Of a DNA stretch of 64,000 bases, positions 1-11,500 are shown one piece after another. The position numbers were made by a program, and so were the translations under genes. Within the stretch, counting starts at the first letter, position 1. The number at the start of each line of letters is the position of its first letter. Under the pieces are notes generated by a model. It ran no database searches and was not told where the DNA came from. It was given only the letters and a program-made list of their open reading frames with translations. This DNA comes from Cheiracanthium punctorium (lineage: Eukaryota > Arthropoda > Arachnida > Araneae > Cheiracanthiidae): the NCBI GenBank assembly GCA_038373885.1, contig JAWZYV010002544.1, positions 62,001 to 126,000 on the forward strand, read 5' to 3'.

Positions 1-1023
1 AATAATAAATAAAAATATTATTATTTTAATGTTCTCAGTGACTTACAGTCACCAAAATAATGTATGTTGTAGTACTTGACATGCCCTATTACTCATAAAA
101 ATTGCCTTTATGAAAAGTTGGTGCAAAATTTTGGAGGGGGAAAAAAAAATCGATATGGAGAATATCACTCAAGGCATATGACATATGGTTTACATTATTT
201 GGTGAATAAAAGTTGCTGTAAAAGATTAAAGAAAAATTAAAATCAATTTTTAATTATTTTTTTAAATTATCAATTTTTAATTGTTACTGTTATTAACTTT
301 TCAGTATTAATCAAACTATTTAAAAAATCTTATCATCATCACTATTGTAAATAATTACTGTAGGAATATTTTGTATGCCAAGTACCTTTGTTAATAGCTC
401 AGCAGGATGCAAAATTTTAGAATTAATACCATCCACACAATAAAGAATAAATTGCAGCTGCAACATGAGAGCAAAACCCCTCTATACGGTTACCAATAGC
501 ATCATTGCAGCATTAACACTGAATGCTACTGTAATCAGTGCCATCAGAAATGCAGTCAATGTAAACGTAATAGATTTTATTTCTTACATGCTTTGATTTT
601 ACTTCTGCTTTATGTTGGGTGCTAATTTTATATATTGTATGGAAAGATTGTTTTGATCATCCAAGAGTTCAGCTAAATAAGATAAGAGCTTGTGAAAATT
701 GTTAAGAACATGTGAAGAGAATCTGTAGTTGATCTTCACATAAACGCGGAAAATCAAGTAACTCAAATGCCGTCAAACGTAGATTTTTTTTTAATTCCAA
801 CACTTGCTTAAAGCTTATTGGCTAAGAGTATTTTCTACGCTTATCTTACTTTACATACATTGTACAATAATGTCGTTTAATACCTGATCTGTTTTAAGTC
901 TTTTACCATAATTGTTATATATGTTTAAATATTTTTGTGCAATGTTACCATCTACAGTTTCAACCACACCTAATTTTTATCGTTCTAAGGGTATTAGATT
1001 CTTCTGTATTCCATTAGAGTTTA

Positions 1024-1299
1024 TTGCCTTTAAATGTTGGCATAAAAACTATAAAGGCCTTTTCTTTTGAAAATCTGATGACATTACTGATAACACTGAT
1101 TACAATAGCATTCAGCGTAATTGACGAGATTGTCCTAATGGTAACCGCGAATGTGGCATGTTGTTCTTGTGTAGCAGCTGTAATTTATTATTTATCATAT
1201 AGATGGTATTTATCCAAAATTTTGTGTCCTGGTGAGGTATTAACTAAGATATTTGAGACACAAAATATTCCAACAATAATTATTTTCAACTATTATTAA
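1024..1299 (+). pseudogene. Open stretch in right arm of foldback element, function unknown
   Basis: This 91-codon frame reads outward through the right arm and ends in KIFETQNIPTIIIFNYY. Its left-arm partner on the minus strand (about 420-320) keeps the more protein-like wording HPAELLTKVLGIQNIPTVII and YNSDDDKIF before a stop. Agreement of the two arms at protein level suggests that a real C-terminal coding end was once present. I do not recognise the family. The Met start is only the first ATG of the open stretch, and the N-terminal third lies at the arm/loop boundary, so treat it as a remnant. Confidence 0.4.
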
Positions 1300-1367
1300 G
1301 ATTTTTTCATAGTTTAATTAATACTGAAAAGTTGATAAAAGAAATACTTTTTTAAAATTAGCAATTT

Positions 1368-1553
1368 TTAATTAATTAAGAAATTATTTTCTTTTTTCTT
1401 GAATCTTTTATAGCAATTTTTATTCATCAAATAATGTAAGCCATATGTCCTTGAGTAATATTCTCCATATCGGGAAAAAAAAAAAATTTTTTTTTCAAAA
1501 TGTTGCACCAACTTTTCGTAAACACAATTTTTATGAGTAATAGGGCATATCAA
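1368..1553 (-). pseudogene. Inward-reading open stretch in foldback arm, function unknown
   Basis: The frame starts MICPITHKNCVYEKLVQ and includes RYGEYYSRTYGLHYLMNK near its middle. The left arm has the same wording on the + strand at about 83-238 (CPITHKNCLYEKLVQ, RYGEYHSRHMTYGLHYLVNK), ending at a stop in the equivalent place. Conservation of both wording and stop between arms suggests former coding sequence. No family was recognised. It converges on the outward-reading frame of the same arm, with stops about 80 bp apart. Confidence 0.4.
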
Positions 1554-1634
1554 GTACTAGAACATATTATTTTGGTGATTGTAAGTCACTGAGAATATTA
1601 AAATAATTAATAATATTTTTATTTATTATTTAAT

Positions 1635-2450
1635 AATATTTTTAATTATTCAAAAATCCCTAAAAATATAAAATATACTCTTTAAGGTTTCCTAAAACCT
1701 CACGTTGGTTTCATATCTCTAGCTCAATTAGTTTGCGAGATATATCTCTTTCAAAGATAATCATGTGTGTGCTTATTATTTTCCATATCTCGAGAATAAA
1801 ACGGAATGCGGAGGCAAAACACATATGATTTGCATTGGTACATCAAGTCAATATTAATATATAAGTTTCGCTTCAGGTTGTCATTGGGGCCAAATCATAA
1901 TAATTATCTGGCTAGACCCTTTAATTTGTTAATGTGTTTATTTTGTATTTTTTCCTTTGGGGATTCATATGGCCATGTGCTCAAATAAAAGCACCGCCAC
2001 TGGTCTGGGGCAAAGTAAACATCAAGTGCAGATATGAAAAGAATGTTTTAGGACCAAATCTTCTTTTCCATAGGTTAGATTTTGGATTTCAATAGCTTTA
2101 AACTGTGCTTCTGTTCACAGCAGGGATTATTTTTTTTAAAAAACATGTTTTGATCTAATCAGTATATTTTTTTTGGTTTAACTATGCACAGAAGTTACAA
2201 CTTTGCTTAATATACTCTTTCCAGTATGCTAATTCCATTATTTGTACTCTTATAATCTAAAATGAAAATTCACACTTTTTAAAAATCTAAATTACATACT
2301 AACCCGTCAACAAGGGGTACTTCAGCAAATAATGGATAGTAGCTAACTTTGATTAATTTCATAAAGTCATGATTTTTTATAGTGCACATTTACCGAGCAT
2401 AAATTTATGTGAATGTGTATCTATATTAATAAAATTTATAAAGAAGAAAA

Positions 2451-2500
<50 letters not shown>
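1635..2500. other. Intronic stretch with Helitron-like scars and a microsatellite
   Basis: No exon is seen. A decayed Helitron-type 3' end (CCCGTCAACAAGGGG followed by TACTTCAGC, 2302-2325) matches the intact one at 54759-54785. A Helitron-type 5' start (TCTATATTAATAAAAT) follows at 2420. A TG/TA dinucleotide run fills about 2453-2500. Confidence 0.5.
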
Positions 2501-2502
<2 letters not shown>

Positions 2503-2504
<2 letters not shown>

Positions 2505-3229
2505 GTTGGACCTCTGTTTTGTGAATTTTTAGCAGTAACCAAGAACATTTTGCGAATTTCTTCGTAAAGAAAAAACCTACAAATGGCGAAATTCATTCTC
2601 TATTTAACGAAATTTTCCTTGAGATTTAACAATTTTTTCGCTGTTTCCCTAAATATTGCTTATTTTGTTCTTTTACTGCATTTAATTTTTATCAGTGACC
2701 TTGAACTGGTTTCACCAGGTGTCTTAACTCACTGGGAGTCGTAAAATCGGTGTTAAAAAAACAGACAAAATTAACAGACTTTTCCAGCAATTAAGGATCA
2801 CGAGTGCTTAAATTTAATTAAGTCTCACAATACCAAATGATGGTAATGTATTCTTAATTTACTTATTATAATGAATACAGTAATTACATTTAAATTCATT
2901 AATTTTATCGTAAAATGGTTTACTTAAAACCAAAAATGCAGTGTAATTTCGGACTTTTTTTTTTAACCTTTTTTTTTTTTTTTTTTTTTTTTTCTTCTTG
3001 CAGATTTGTTTTTGATAAGTAAAAAAAAGAAAAAACCCTTAAATTGTTATTATTTATTTTTAAAAAGTGTGAATAACTACTTTTTTCAATAATATTTAGT
3101 GTTTATAAATTTAAAATCAGTTGTATGCTGTTTAAAGCAATTAAAAGGTAAATTTCTGTTTAACGAATTTTCCATATAGTGAACTTTTTTCAGGATTTAA
3201 CAACATTGTTAAATAGAGGTCAGACACTG
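2503..3229. mobile_element. pogo/Tigger-like MITE with TA target site
   Basis: Terminal inverted repeats CAGTTGGACCTCTGTTTTG at the left and CAGTGTCTGACCTCTATTT, read on the minus strand, at the right are flanked by TA at 2501-2502 and 3230-3231. The 'CAGT..GACCTCT' ends and TA duplication are typical of pogo/Tigger DNA transposons. The interior is AT-rich with long T runs and I read no transposase. It landed in a TA microsatellite, so the TA flanks alone would be weak evidence; the paired ends are the support. Confidence 0.75.
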
Positions 3230-3791
3230 TATATATATATATACACAGTGTCCCAAAAAAATGGTAGCGCACTTTAATTCTTTATCCATTAGAGATAAGT
3301 GGGCAGTGTGACGTGAAAAAATGTTCAAAATAAGGTAGGCCAAAAACTACATTAGGAAAACATTCTTCTTCATTAATTTTCAAAAAGTGACACTTTTCAA
3401 ATTTATATATGACCCCTGTTCAAAATTCCCTTTTAGCAAGATGTGCACTAGGGTGGTCACAAGTTAGTTATATGGGGAAAAAAAATTTTAATGTTATTTT
3501 TGGGGGCACCCCGTAGAAGTTGCCAACAGATTAGAAAATGAGATTGGTAAAGTTTTAGCTCAATTGCATAATATTAACCCGTGTCGCATCGAGGTTGGAT
3601 TCTTGAAAAATTACGAGTTTTGGCAAAAATATCTAGTTTTTCCTTCATTTAGCATTAACTATTTGCTCTACAAACCTGGTTCTTGTTTTATTTCATAAAA
3701 AATGTTATTGCTTTGAACTTTTACTCCCAACAAAACCAATATTTAATGACATTCAGAGTTTTTAGGTCAGTTTGTGAATCGTCCTACCAAA

Positions 3792-3985
3792 CGGAGCCTG
3801 ATTATGACCAACGGGGGCCCCGGGCATTGATGAATTTGGGGGCCCCCATCTATGAAATTTGTTTTATTTTTCATAAAATTTTGATATAAAAAATATAATT
3901 CAGAACGATATTTGAAATTGGGGTCCCTTTCGAGCCGGGGGCCCTAGGCAAAGTTCCGATTTGCCCATGCGATATTAAAGCCCTG
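3792..3985 (+). mobile_element. hAT-like MITE (CAGGGCCTGATTATG family) with 8 bp duplication
   Basis: The element is flanked by an exact 8 bp duplication CTACCAAA (3784-3791 and 3986-3993). Its left end CGGAGCCTGATTATGACC and right end (minus strand CAGGGCTTTAATATCGCATG) match the copy at 58400-58587 in opposite orientation. It is rich in GGGGCCC words. Insertion is into the GTGTCCC element, so it is younger. Confidence 0.85.
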
Positions 3986-4139
3986 CTACCAAAATCTGTA
4001 TTTTTGTAAAATTAGTGAAAAAAAGACAAATTAAGAATTTTAAATAATTTTGACCTTTTTTGTATTATTTGCATCAAAAAACAAAAAATAAATCAAGAAT
4101 TTTCATAACTTAAACTACAATTCGTGAAATATTTTTTAT

Positions 4140-5830
4140 TTATTTGGTATGCATTTCTGTGCTACAGAAGAAAGATCTTGCTTTGTATTTCAGTTGAAGC
4201 AAGACAAACCTCTCAAATTGTCTTTATTACAAGGCTATTTTTGTTATCTGTTATCCTTATTTACTTTTAGAATGGACATGGGTGCCCATACGTATCGTCA
4301 GCGAGGAACTATGCCTCTCCTAGCTCCTATATTATCATTGTGATTTACATACTGGTATAACGTAGAAGTGGTTCAATACTAACACATAATATCTTTCTGG
4401 TGCAGGACCCTTGATGTCCAATAAGACTCCAAAGACAAAAATTCGAAAATAAAGAATTGATCTCATTAAAAGCAGATTTTAAAATTCTGATTTAGAGGGT
4501 GCTGTTGTTCACTGGGATGGAAAAATGCTTCTTCATATTTTGAATAAAGAAAATGTAGAGAGAATAGTGATTTTAATTAGCTGTGGCAATGAAGAACAGT
4601 TAATAGGAGGTCCCTCAGCTTGAAAATAGTATGAGAATAGCTCAGGCAAAAGCTGTATTTTCAGCCGTTGAAGAATGGGAAGCAGTTTGTAAAATCCAGG
4701 CAATGTGTTTTGATACCATTGGTTGCCTTAGGGGAACGTGCATTTTTTGCTGCAGCAATTACTGGATCGAAATCCTCTATATTTACCTTGTTGTTTAAAA
4801 ATCATCCTAAAATCTGTTTTGCTTGCAAAGTGAGCAAAACTACTTCTCCTCATACAGGTATTTTTTGAAAATTTCAGATTGGGTGGTTTAAGTTGGAAAA
4901 GACAAAGTACAAAACTGCTATTGAAGATGAAACTAATTACATAAAGAATACAAAATTTGGAAAATTCAAATTTTCTTGCAGAACATTTAAGAAATTAAAA
5001 ACTCAGAGATAACTATAAAGAATTAATCCAACATTGTATAATTTTTATAGGTGTCTCCCCCAAAAAGACATTTTTTTCAGAGTACCTAGTGCTGTTCATC
5101 ATGCCAGGTGGGTCTCAAAGGCAATTTATTGTCTCAAAATACTTCTTTTCAGACATCAGGTCTCATTAACAGATTTAGAAATAGGAGGTACTACAGACAT
5201 TTGTTTATTTATAATAAATATTTATGTAAAGGCATGGTTTAACTCTCCCACTCAGACTTGAGCCCCAATCAAGCTTTAAAATTATTAAAATCACTTATTC
5301 AGTACTGAAAATTCGATAAAGAGGCTGCAAACAAAGCACTCCATGAAATTATAAGCCATCTTCGGTATCTTCACTTGGAGCAACTTGCATTTTCATTTTT
5401 TAATAACACTTGAAATAATGATGCCAGAAAAAAGTCAAAATAAGCATAGCTGTAAAATTAATAGCATTTGAAAAAGAAAATGATGATGAGAATGATGAAG
5501 ATGTAAGAGCAACAATGTTTCAACCAAGTGGATCATTTATTGGACAAAGAAGTTGATTTTCTTATTTCATCTCAAACAGTAATTTTTTAAGAGATTTAAT
5601 TTTAATATGCAATTTTTGAATACTGATCCTGATGTATGGTGTGAAAATTAGTATTATTTGAAAGAAAAAAAAAACTGTGAAAGCTTTTAAGATTTTTAAT
5701 GACTCAGCTGAAAGGGGAGTAAAATTAATCCAAGGATTCAATTCCTGTTTAACCGAGGATGAAGAACAAAAGCAGTTTTTACTGTAGGTAGTATCCGAAT
5801 GTAGTAAAACCTTTCCAGACTCATCAAACA
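4140..5830 (+). pseudogene. Decayed transposase-like gene of the GTGTCCC element
   Basis: Pieces in all three frames resemble a repetitive protein family that I recall from many arthropod and cnidarian genomes, with an RNase H-like transposase character. Readable blocks in order are VVHWDGKMLLHILNKENVER (about 4500), AQAKAVFSAVEEWEAVCK (about 4640), AVHHARWVSKAIYC (about 5090), DICLFIINIYVKAWF (5195) and AERGVKLIQGFNSCLTEDEE (5708) then QKQFLL. The gene is interrupted by many stops and frameshifts. The membership is from remembered wording, not a search; its superfamily within DNA transposons is uncertain. Confidence 0.65.
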
Positions 5831-7291
5831 CTAAAACTCTTCAAAAATAATAATTTATTTTCTTTATAATGTGCTTCCTTTTTAATATATAACTTTAATA
5901 ATCAAATATATCTGAATGTTAGTCGTTCTCAATTTTATGCATTCTTTTACCTTATTTTCTCTTAATTCTTTTACTTAAATTTCATTTCTTTTTTAATTTC
6001 AGAATTTTTTTTATTAAAACATTTAATTTGTACACCAAAGAAGAAAGAAAAATGAAAGGAGGAAAGATGAAATAGAATTTGTTGAATTTTCATAAAAAAG
6101 CTAACTTTTAGGAGTTGGACCATATCTAGTCCTGTAAAAAGAACAGATGCTTTTTCAGGACTAGATATGATTCGAATGTTACCCTCTGAGCATTTTAGAA
6201 ATGGACAAATAATCTAAAGTTGTTTTCACAGTAAAGTGTTCATGCAATTTTTAAATTATTTTTAAAAAAAGGAATATTTGCAATTATTTTTTAAAAGGTC
6301 CCTAAATTACATACAATCTTAATATCAAAACATATTTTAGGATATCTCAGTGTTATAAATGATTAATATTATGGATGGATTGCAGTGAAAACTGGAATAA
6401 AGTGGACGGGATTTGACATCACAACTGCTATTAGGGTTAAATCTAAGTTTTTACATAAAATAGATGTATGGCTCATCAAGGCAGAAAGTTTTTTTTATGA
6501 AACAAGACCAACATTATGTTTCTAGACTCAGTTTTATCCATTTTATGATGGGGAAAATTGCTTTTTTGCAAAAAATTGCAGTTTTTTCTGAACTTTAACC
6601 TCAATGAGGCAAAGTTTAATATTATACAAATGAGCTGGAACTTCTCAATACAATCAACAATCTCAATTTGTAGCTTATTGAAAACATTTTGAGCGGTGCC
6701 GCACCCCCCCCCCCAAAAAAAAAAATTGAAAATTGATTTCTTACCACCCTATTGTGCACCATGCAATGAGGTGATGCACAAAATTTCAGCCTCCTTTCAT
6801 CATAAAATGTCTCTGCTTTTATGATATATGCTTTTTCTAAACAAAGATGATCAGAGACTATACATGAATTTGAATGTTACCGTTATTTGCTGGAGTGCCA
6901 ATTTTTTTTATTTTTTTATTTCTGTACAACCCCTGTAATATGGTCATTTGATAAGATTTTTTCCCTTCAAGAGCCATTGAAAAGTGGTTTAAGTCAGCAC
7001 ATATTTATCTTCATATTTCTGATACTTTAGGATATAATTCTGAAATTTTGTACATCACCTCATTAGCGTATAGGGTGCATTTTAGTAACGCTTTTTCTTT
7101 TCTTTTGTGTGTGTGTTGGGGGGATCGTATATAAACTTAAAAAGTGTCACTTTTTGGAAATTAACTAGAAGAGTTTTTTTTTCTTAATGTACCCTTTTTT
7201 TCCTGCCTTATTTGTAACACTTTTTCAGTTTACATATTCCACTTATCTCTAATGAATAAAGCAAGTTGCCATCTTTGGGACACCCTTTCTG

Positions 7292-8479
7292 TATGTATAT
7301 ATGTGTGTATGTATATATATAAATGTAGATTTATATATGCTTTTTCAACTCATGTTTTAGGAAAACAAAGTAATTTCTATATTAAATAAGGCATGAATTT
7401 ATTTTGTTGACACAGATTAATCTGCAAAAAGATCTGAACCATAAATGTCTGTATTAAATGTAATCTAATCTGTTTTTGATAAAGTTTTATTTCTGTATAA
7501 GTGTCTTATCTTTTGTGGCACTTATTCTTATTTGATGCATTGGGGTATTGGGATTCTGTCCTTGTGAGAAACAGTTGATTACATTTTGTAAGTGTTTCTG
7601 AATTAAGTTACTGAAATATTACATATTCATTATATCTGCACTGAATGTATGTTTCATAACTCATTTTAAGAAAAAAAATTTAGTTTTTTAAATCTTTTTT
7701 TTTTTCTTTAACTATTATTTTGTTTAAGTGATGCTGAATCTTTGTGCTGCTGACAAACTTTTCAACTATAGTTTCCCCTGCATACAGTATTGGGTATACT
7801 TTGGACATTTTACTCAGTTGTTGAGAGTTTAAAAAAAAAATCTAAACAATGATTGATGCATTCACTAAAATTTTCATCAACTTTTAAAGCAAGTTTTTGC
7901 TTATATATGTGTATAAATAAGCAGAGAGACAAAATATTAGAAAAATTAATAATGCAACAGTGGATGCTAATTTATCCTATGCTTATTGTTTGAATTGTGG
8001 GTTTAAAGACTGCATTTTAAATGTGTGCTGTTTGTTTTAAAAACATGTGTTTTATGAATAATTTGAATGTTTTAAAATACATTTGATGAGATATAGTTTT
8101 CTGTTAAAGTAATTTTTTATGCATAGCATGTTAATGTTTCAAAAATTGCATGTTTTGTGTTTTTGACATTGCTTGGATGTTGCAGTATCTTATTCGTTAT
8201 GTAACATCTATTAACAATCGGAATTTTTTAAAATTATTTTAAATATTTAATTTAGTAATTGCTGATATAAACAATTTAAGCAGCTTGAAGTAATTTGGTA
8301 AAGATTGACAAATATAAGTACATGTATTTTTTTTTTTTTTTAAGTAAAGAGAGAAATATTGTTTCCTTTTCTTGGTACATACATTATCAGTTAATTTAAT
8401 AATGGATAAATATAGTTTATTACTCTTACATTTATGCTGTATTGCTTTGGAATGTTTAAAAGGATAACACAATTTATAG
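7292..8479. other. Intron, no feature seen
   Basis: AT-rich sequence with poly-T and poly-A runs immediately upstream of the first CaMKII exon in the window. I see no exon, transposon end or structured repeat in it, beyond a short TA/TG-rich stretch next to the transposon boundary. Confidence 0.5.
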
Positions 8480-8569
8480 GTCGAAGTATTATGCAGAAAA
8501 AAGGTGAAGGCTCTCAAGTAAAAGAATCTACAGATAGTAGCACAACACTGGAAGATGAAGATGTCAAAG
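8480..8569 (+). CDS. CaMKII: CaMKII linker exon
   Basis: This exon encodes the variable linker between the calmodulin-binding segment and the hub. One base from the upstream exon completes its first codon, and it then reads [12 protein letters not shown] followed by [17 protein letters not shown]. The second part matches the well-known linker wording of animal CaMKII (a KES..S.TT.EDED block). The acceptor is TATAG at 8475-8479 and the donor is GTAAAT from 8570. It ends in phase 1, so it can join either the cassette exon at 10109 or the hub exon at 18466. The alternative start of translation MRAF... on the opposite strand is a shadow. Confidence 0.93.
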
Positions 8570-11500
8570 GTAAATTAAAAATATTCTAAAATGTGACTGC
8601 AAGTTTAGTAAACACAGTAGCACAGTGTAGTACTTAACTGATTTTCATGGCAATTCATGATTCATTTACACTGTAGTTTTATTAACTAAACCAATTATTA
8701 TTACTATTATTTATTTATTTTTATAGAAATATATCAAAAAAATAATCTGATAAAATTTTCACAGTATTGAATCAAACTTTCTATCATACTAAATAAAGTA
8801 TGGGGACTCTTTGAACAATTTAGGTTTAACTGGAACTATGAAATTATATTTAAAGAGACTTAATTATTAGAGATAACTAAAAAAGTTATTGATAGAAAAC
8901 ATCAATTTTTATTACTTTCAGTACCTGATTGATTAGCTTAGAAATTATACTATAATACCAGTTCCTAATGAAGGCCTTTTAATGCTGGTTTTTACTTACT
9001 TTGTGGGAAGTAATTACTCAACAGTTAAATTATCTTGTTTGTTTTGTAAATATCCAGTCAGATTAAATTTTTGTCATTTGAAAGAAGAAAAATTTTTTTT
9101 TTGTATCCATTGTACTTATTTGGCATTTGCCTTCATTAGAATTTAAGATATGTTTTCTCAGCTTCAAAATTACATTTATTTTTTAAGGCTTAATATCAGT
9201 ATCACTTTTACTTTTTTACTTAGTTATTCACTTATTTTTTGTATGTTTCTCAATTATAGAGGCTTTCAAAAGGCTCTATTTTTAAGATTAAAAAAGTAAG
9301 TGGGAAACCTGATTCATAAAATCATTATTTGCTTCACCATAACATAATTAATAACAAGAAGGTGAACTAGGTTATATTTCTTTAAAATATTTTGGCTATT
9401 TTAATTGAGAGTTCCTTATTTGTGTTAAAAACTATTTCTTATACATTCATTATTTTAATCCAATTCTACAAGTTATTGTTATAATAGTTAATGTTTTAGC
9501 ATAGAATTGTGCTCTTGATTAACTTGTTAGTATAATGTTATTAGTATTGTCAATCTTATTAAACTCATTAGAAACATAATTAAAAAATGAAACCTTGTAA
9601 TTGATATAAATAATTTATCTGTATCAAAACATTGTTGAATGCCATGCCCCAGCTATGGGGTTCGATTTCTAGGCTGAGCTAGGCATACTCAGCGTTGAGG
9701 GTCTGATAAAATGAGGACCAAGCTTGCTTGGGGACTAAACACTGGGGGCTCTGCATCAGGCTGACCACCTGGCTGAGGCATTTGCTTCCACATCGCTCTA
9801 GACCCCATGGTTGCTAAAGTCACCTAGAACCCATGGTACACAAGCCTTGTCTCCCATGTGGGCTGTTGTGACAGAGTTTAATTTAGTTATAATAAATTAT
9901 TCGTTTGATGAGAATTTCAAACATCATATACAGTTTGTAAATGTTTCAAAATTTCTACTTTTACAATAAAAATTGCTGAAAATAGATGCAGTATTAACAT
10001 CTGTCAACATTATATTTTTTTCCTGTTATTTTCTATCATTTCTTCTTTGTTTCTTTATTTTTTTAAAAAATAAATTTAGCTTCTTTTAAGTAATTTTATT
10101 TCTCTAAGCCAAACCTTCACTTCCCGACTCTAAGATTTTGCAAGTCTTTCAAAAAAGGGCATCTTTACCTAGCCTTCCTGCCACTATAACAGCTGCTGCT
10201 GCTGCTACAGCCGCTGCTGCTGTAGCAGAAAAACCTAGTGTTATGGGTGAGCCTTTTTTTTTTTTTTAATCCCAGGTTACATTTGGTGTGCATCCCATTA
10301 ACATGGCTCTAACATACTGCACTTGAATGGATTTCTTAGTGTGATGTGAATTATTTTCTATTCTCAATTAATCCATTGTAACACTAACATAATTATTTTA
10401 GGCTGGGAATTATTTTATATCCCTTTGACTGAACTCACTTTCAAGTTTTAATTTTATTTCTAGAGAATTTTAATTAAGTTAAACATGTTATTGGTGGTGA
10501 AGAAAAATATTTAAAATTATTTTTTTAGAGAGATATGTGTGCTCTTTTACAAACATGTGTTCTTTTTAATTGACTAAAAAGTAAGAAACCTGTCATTTCT
10601 AACCTACAAGATCATATGAGCTAAGTCTTCGGCTAATAATGTCATGCATAAGAATACTTTCAAGGAGAAGGACGCATATCTAGTTGTCAAACACTAATAA
10701 AAAAAAAAATTCCTCTTTATTTATATAGTTGAAAGTACCTTTTCTTTGAAATATATTTTGGCACGCCTTCTGCAGCTATCATCGGTTGTTGAAAACTAAA
10801 AATTTTGCCTCCTTCTTCCACATTGAGTTAGTTTCCTGGTAATGTCATTTCAAATCTTGCTCACACCCACATGAACCATGCCGTCACCAGGTATCAAACT
10901 CAACATGAAAGGAGGAGGCCGAAATCTTTCATTTTCAACAACTGATGGCGGCCACGGAAGGTGTGCCGAAATATGTTTAGGAGAAAAGGTGCTTTTAATT
11001 ATATAACTATGGATAATCTACATATTTCATTTTCACAGTATTTTAATATTCCTCTTTACTTCAAAATTGTTGAGCATGCTGATGACTAATGAAGAAAGCA
11101 CGATCCCCCTGTATGAGTGCGATAGTTAAGGAGAGCTCATGCAAAATTTCTCATTTATTGAACATACTCCTTGTAAACAGAATTTTAAAAAATATTCATC
11201 ATTTCTGGTGGAATAATTGGTTGGTTGGTTAGTTGGTTGATTGTCATGCTATGGATATGGGAAAAAACAATGACACTAAAAATCTACTTATATAATGCAC
11301 TCTTATATGTAGTACCAAAATCGATGATATTTCTACTCTCCAAATGGAAACAACTAGATGTAAACATTAGCGTTATAACAATAATACATGTGCAAAAATC
11401 CAAAATAACAGTCCAATGACGTCAAATGAAACAAGCATATTGGTTACTGGTTTCTTTTACTTACGTCACACTGTAGCTAAGAATACTAAATAACAATAAG

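Larger units (their letters stand above)
1..1634. mobile_element. Foldback element with arms of about 560 bp
   Basis: Bases 1-562 and about 1070-1634 are inverted copies of each other, with an unrelated loop of about 500 bp. The match is recognisable over the whole arm, for example TTCTCAGTGACTTAC near 35 against GTAAGTCACTGAGAA near 1580. Within each arm two open stretches converge: one reads inward from the terminus (CPITHKNC... at about 83-238, and its minus-strand partner at 1368-1553), the other reads outward (+ strand 1024-1299; minus-strand stop at 320-322). The left boundary is cut by the window, so no target-site duplication can be read. The superfamily is not recognised. Confidence 0.85.
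3244..7291 (+). mobile_element. 4 kb DNA transposon with GTGTCCC ends
   Basis: The left end (ACAGTGTCCCAAAAAAATGG at 3244) and right end (minus strand AGGGTGTCCCAAAGATGGC near 7291) are inverted, and the subterminal 200 bp also pair: CAAAAAGTGACACTTTT near 3381 with AAAAGTGTCACTTTTTGG near 7140, and AATTCTTTATCCATTAGAGATAAG with CTTATCTCTAATGAATAAAG. Inside lies a broken transposase-like gene on the + strand. A 194 bp hAT-like MITE is inserted at 3792. Fragments of the same family occur at 28285-28850 and 31494-33270. Confidence 0.8.

Noticed and set aside
1806..1988. 60-codon open frame after the foldback element
   Set aside because: No recognisable motif, AT-driven composition, no support from the surroundings.
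3683..3889. 68-codon frame near 3.7 kb
   Set aside because: It crosses the boundary of the hAT-like MITE at 3792 and so is not a gene.
8239..8517. Minus-strand frame overlapping the CaMKII linker exon
   Set aside because: It overlaps a well-supported exon on the other strand and is lysine/asparagine-rich noise.
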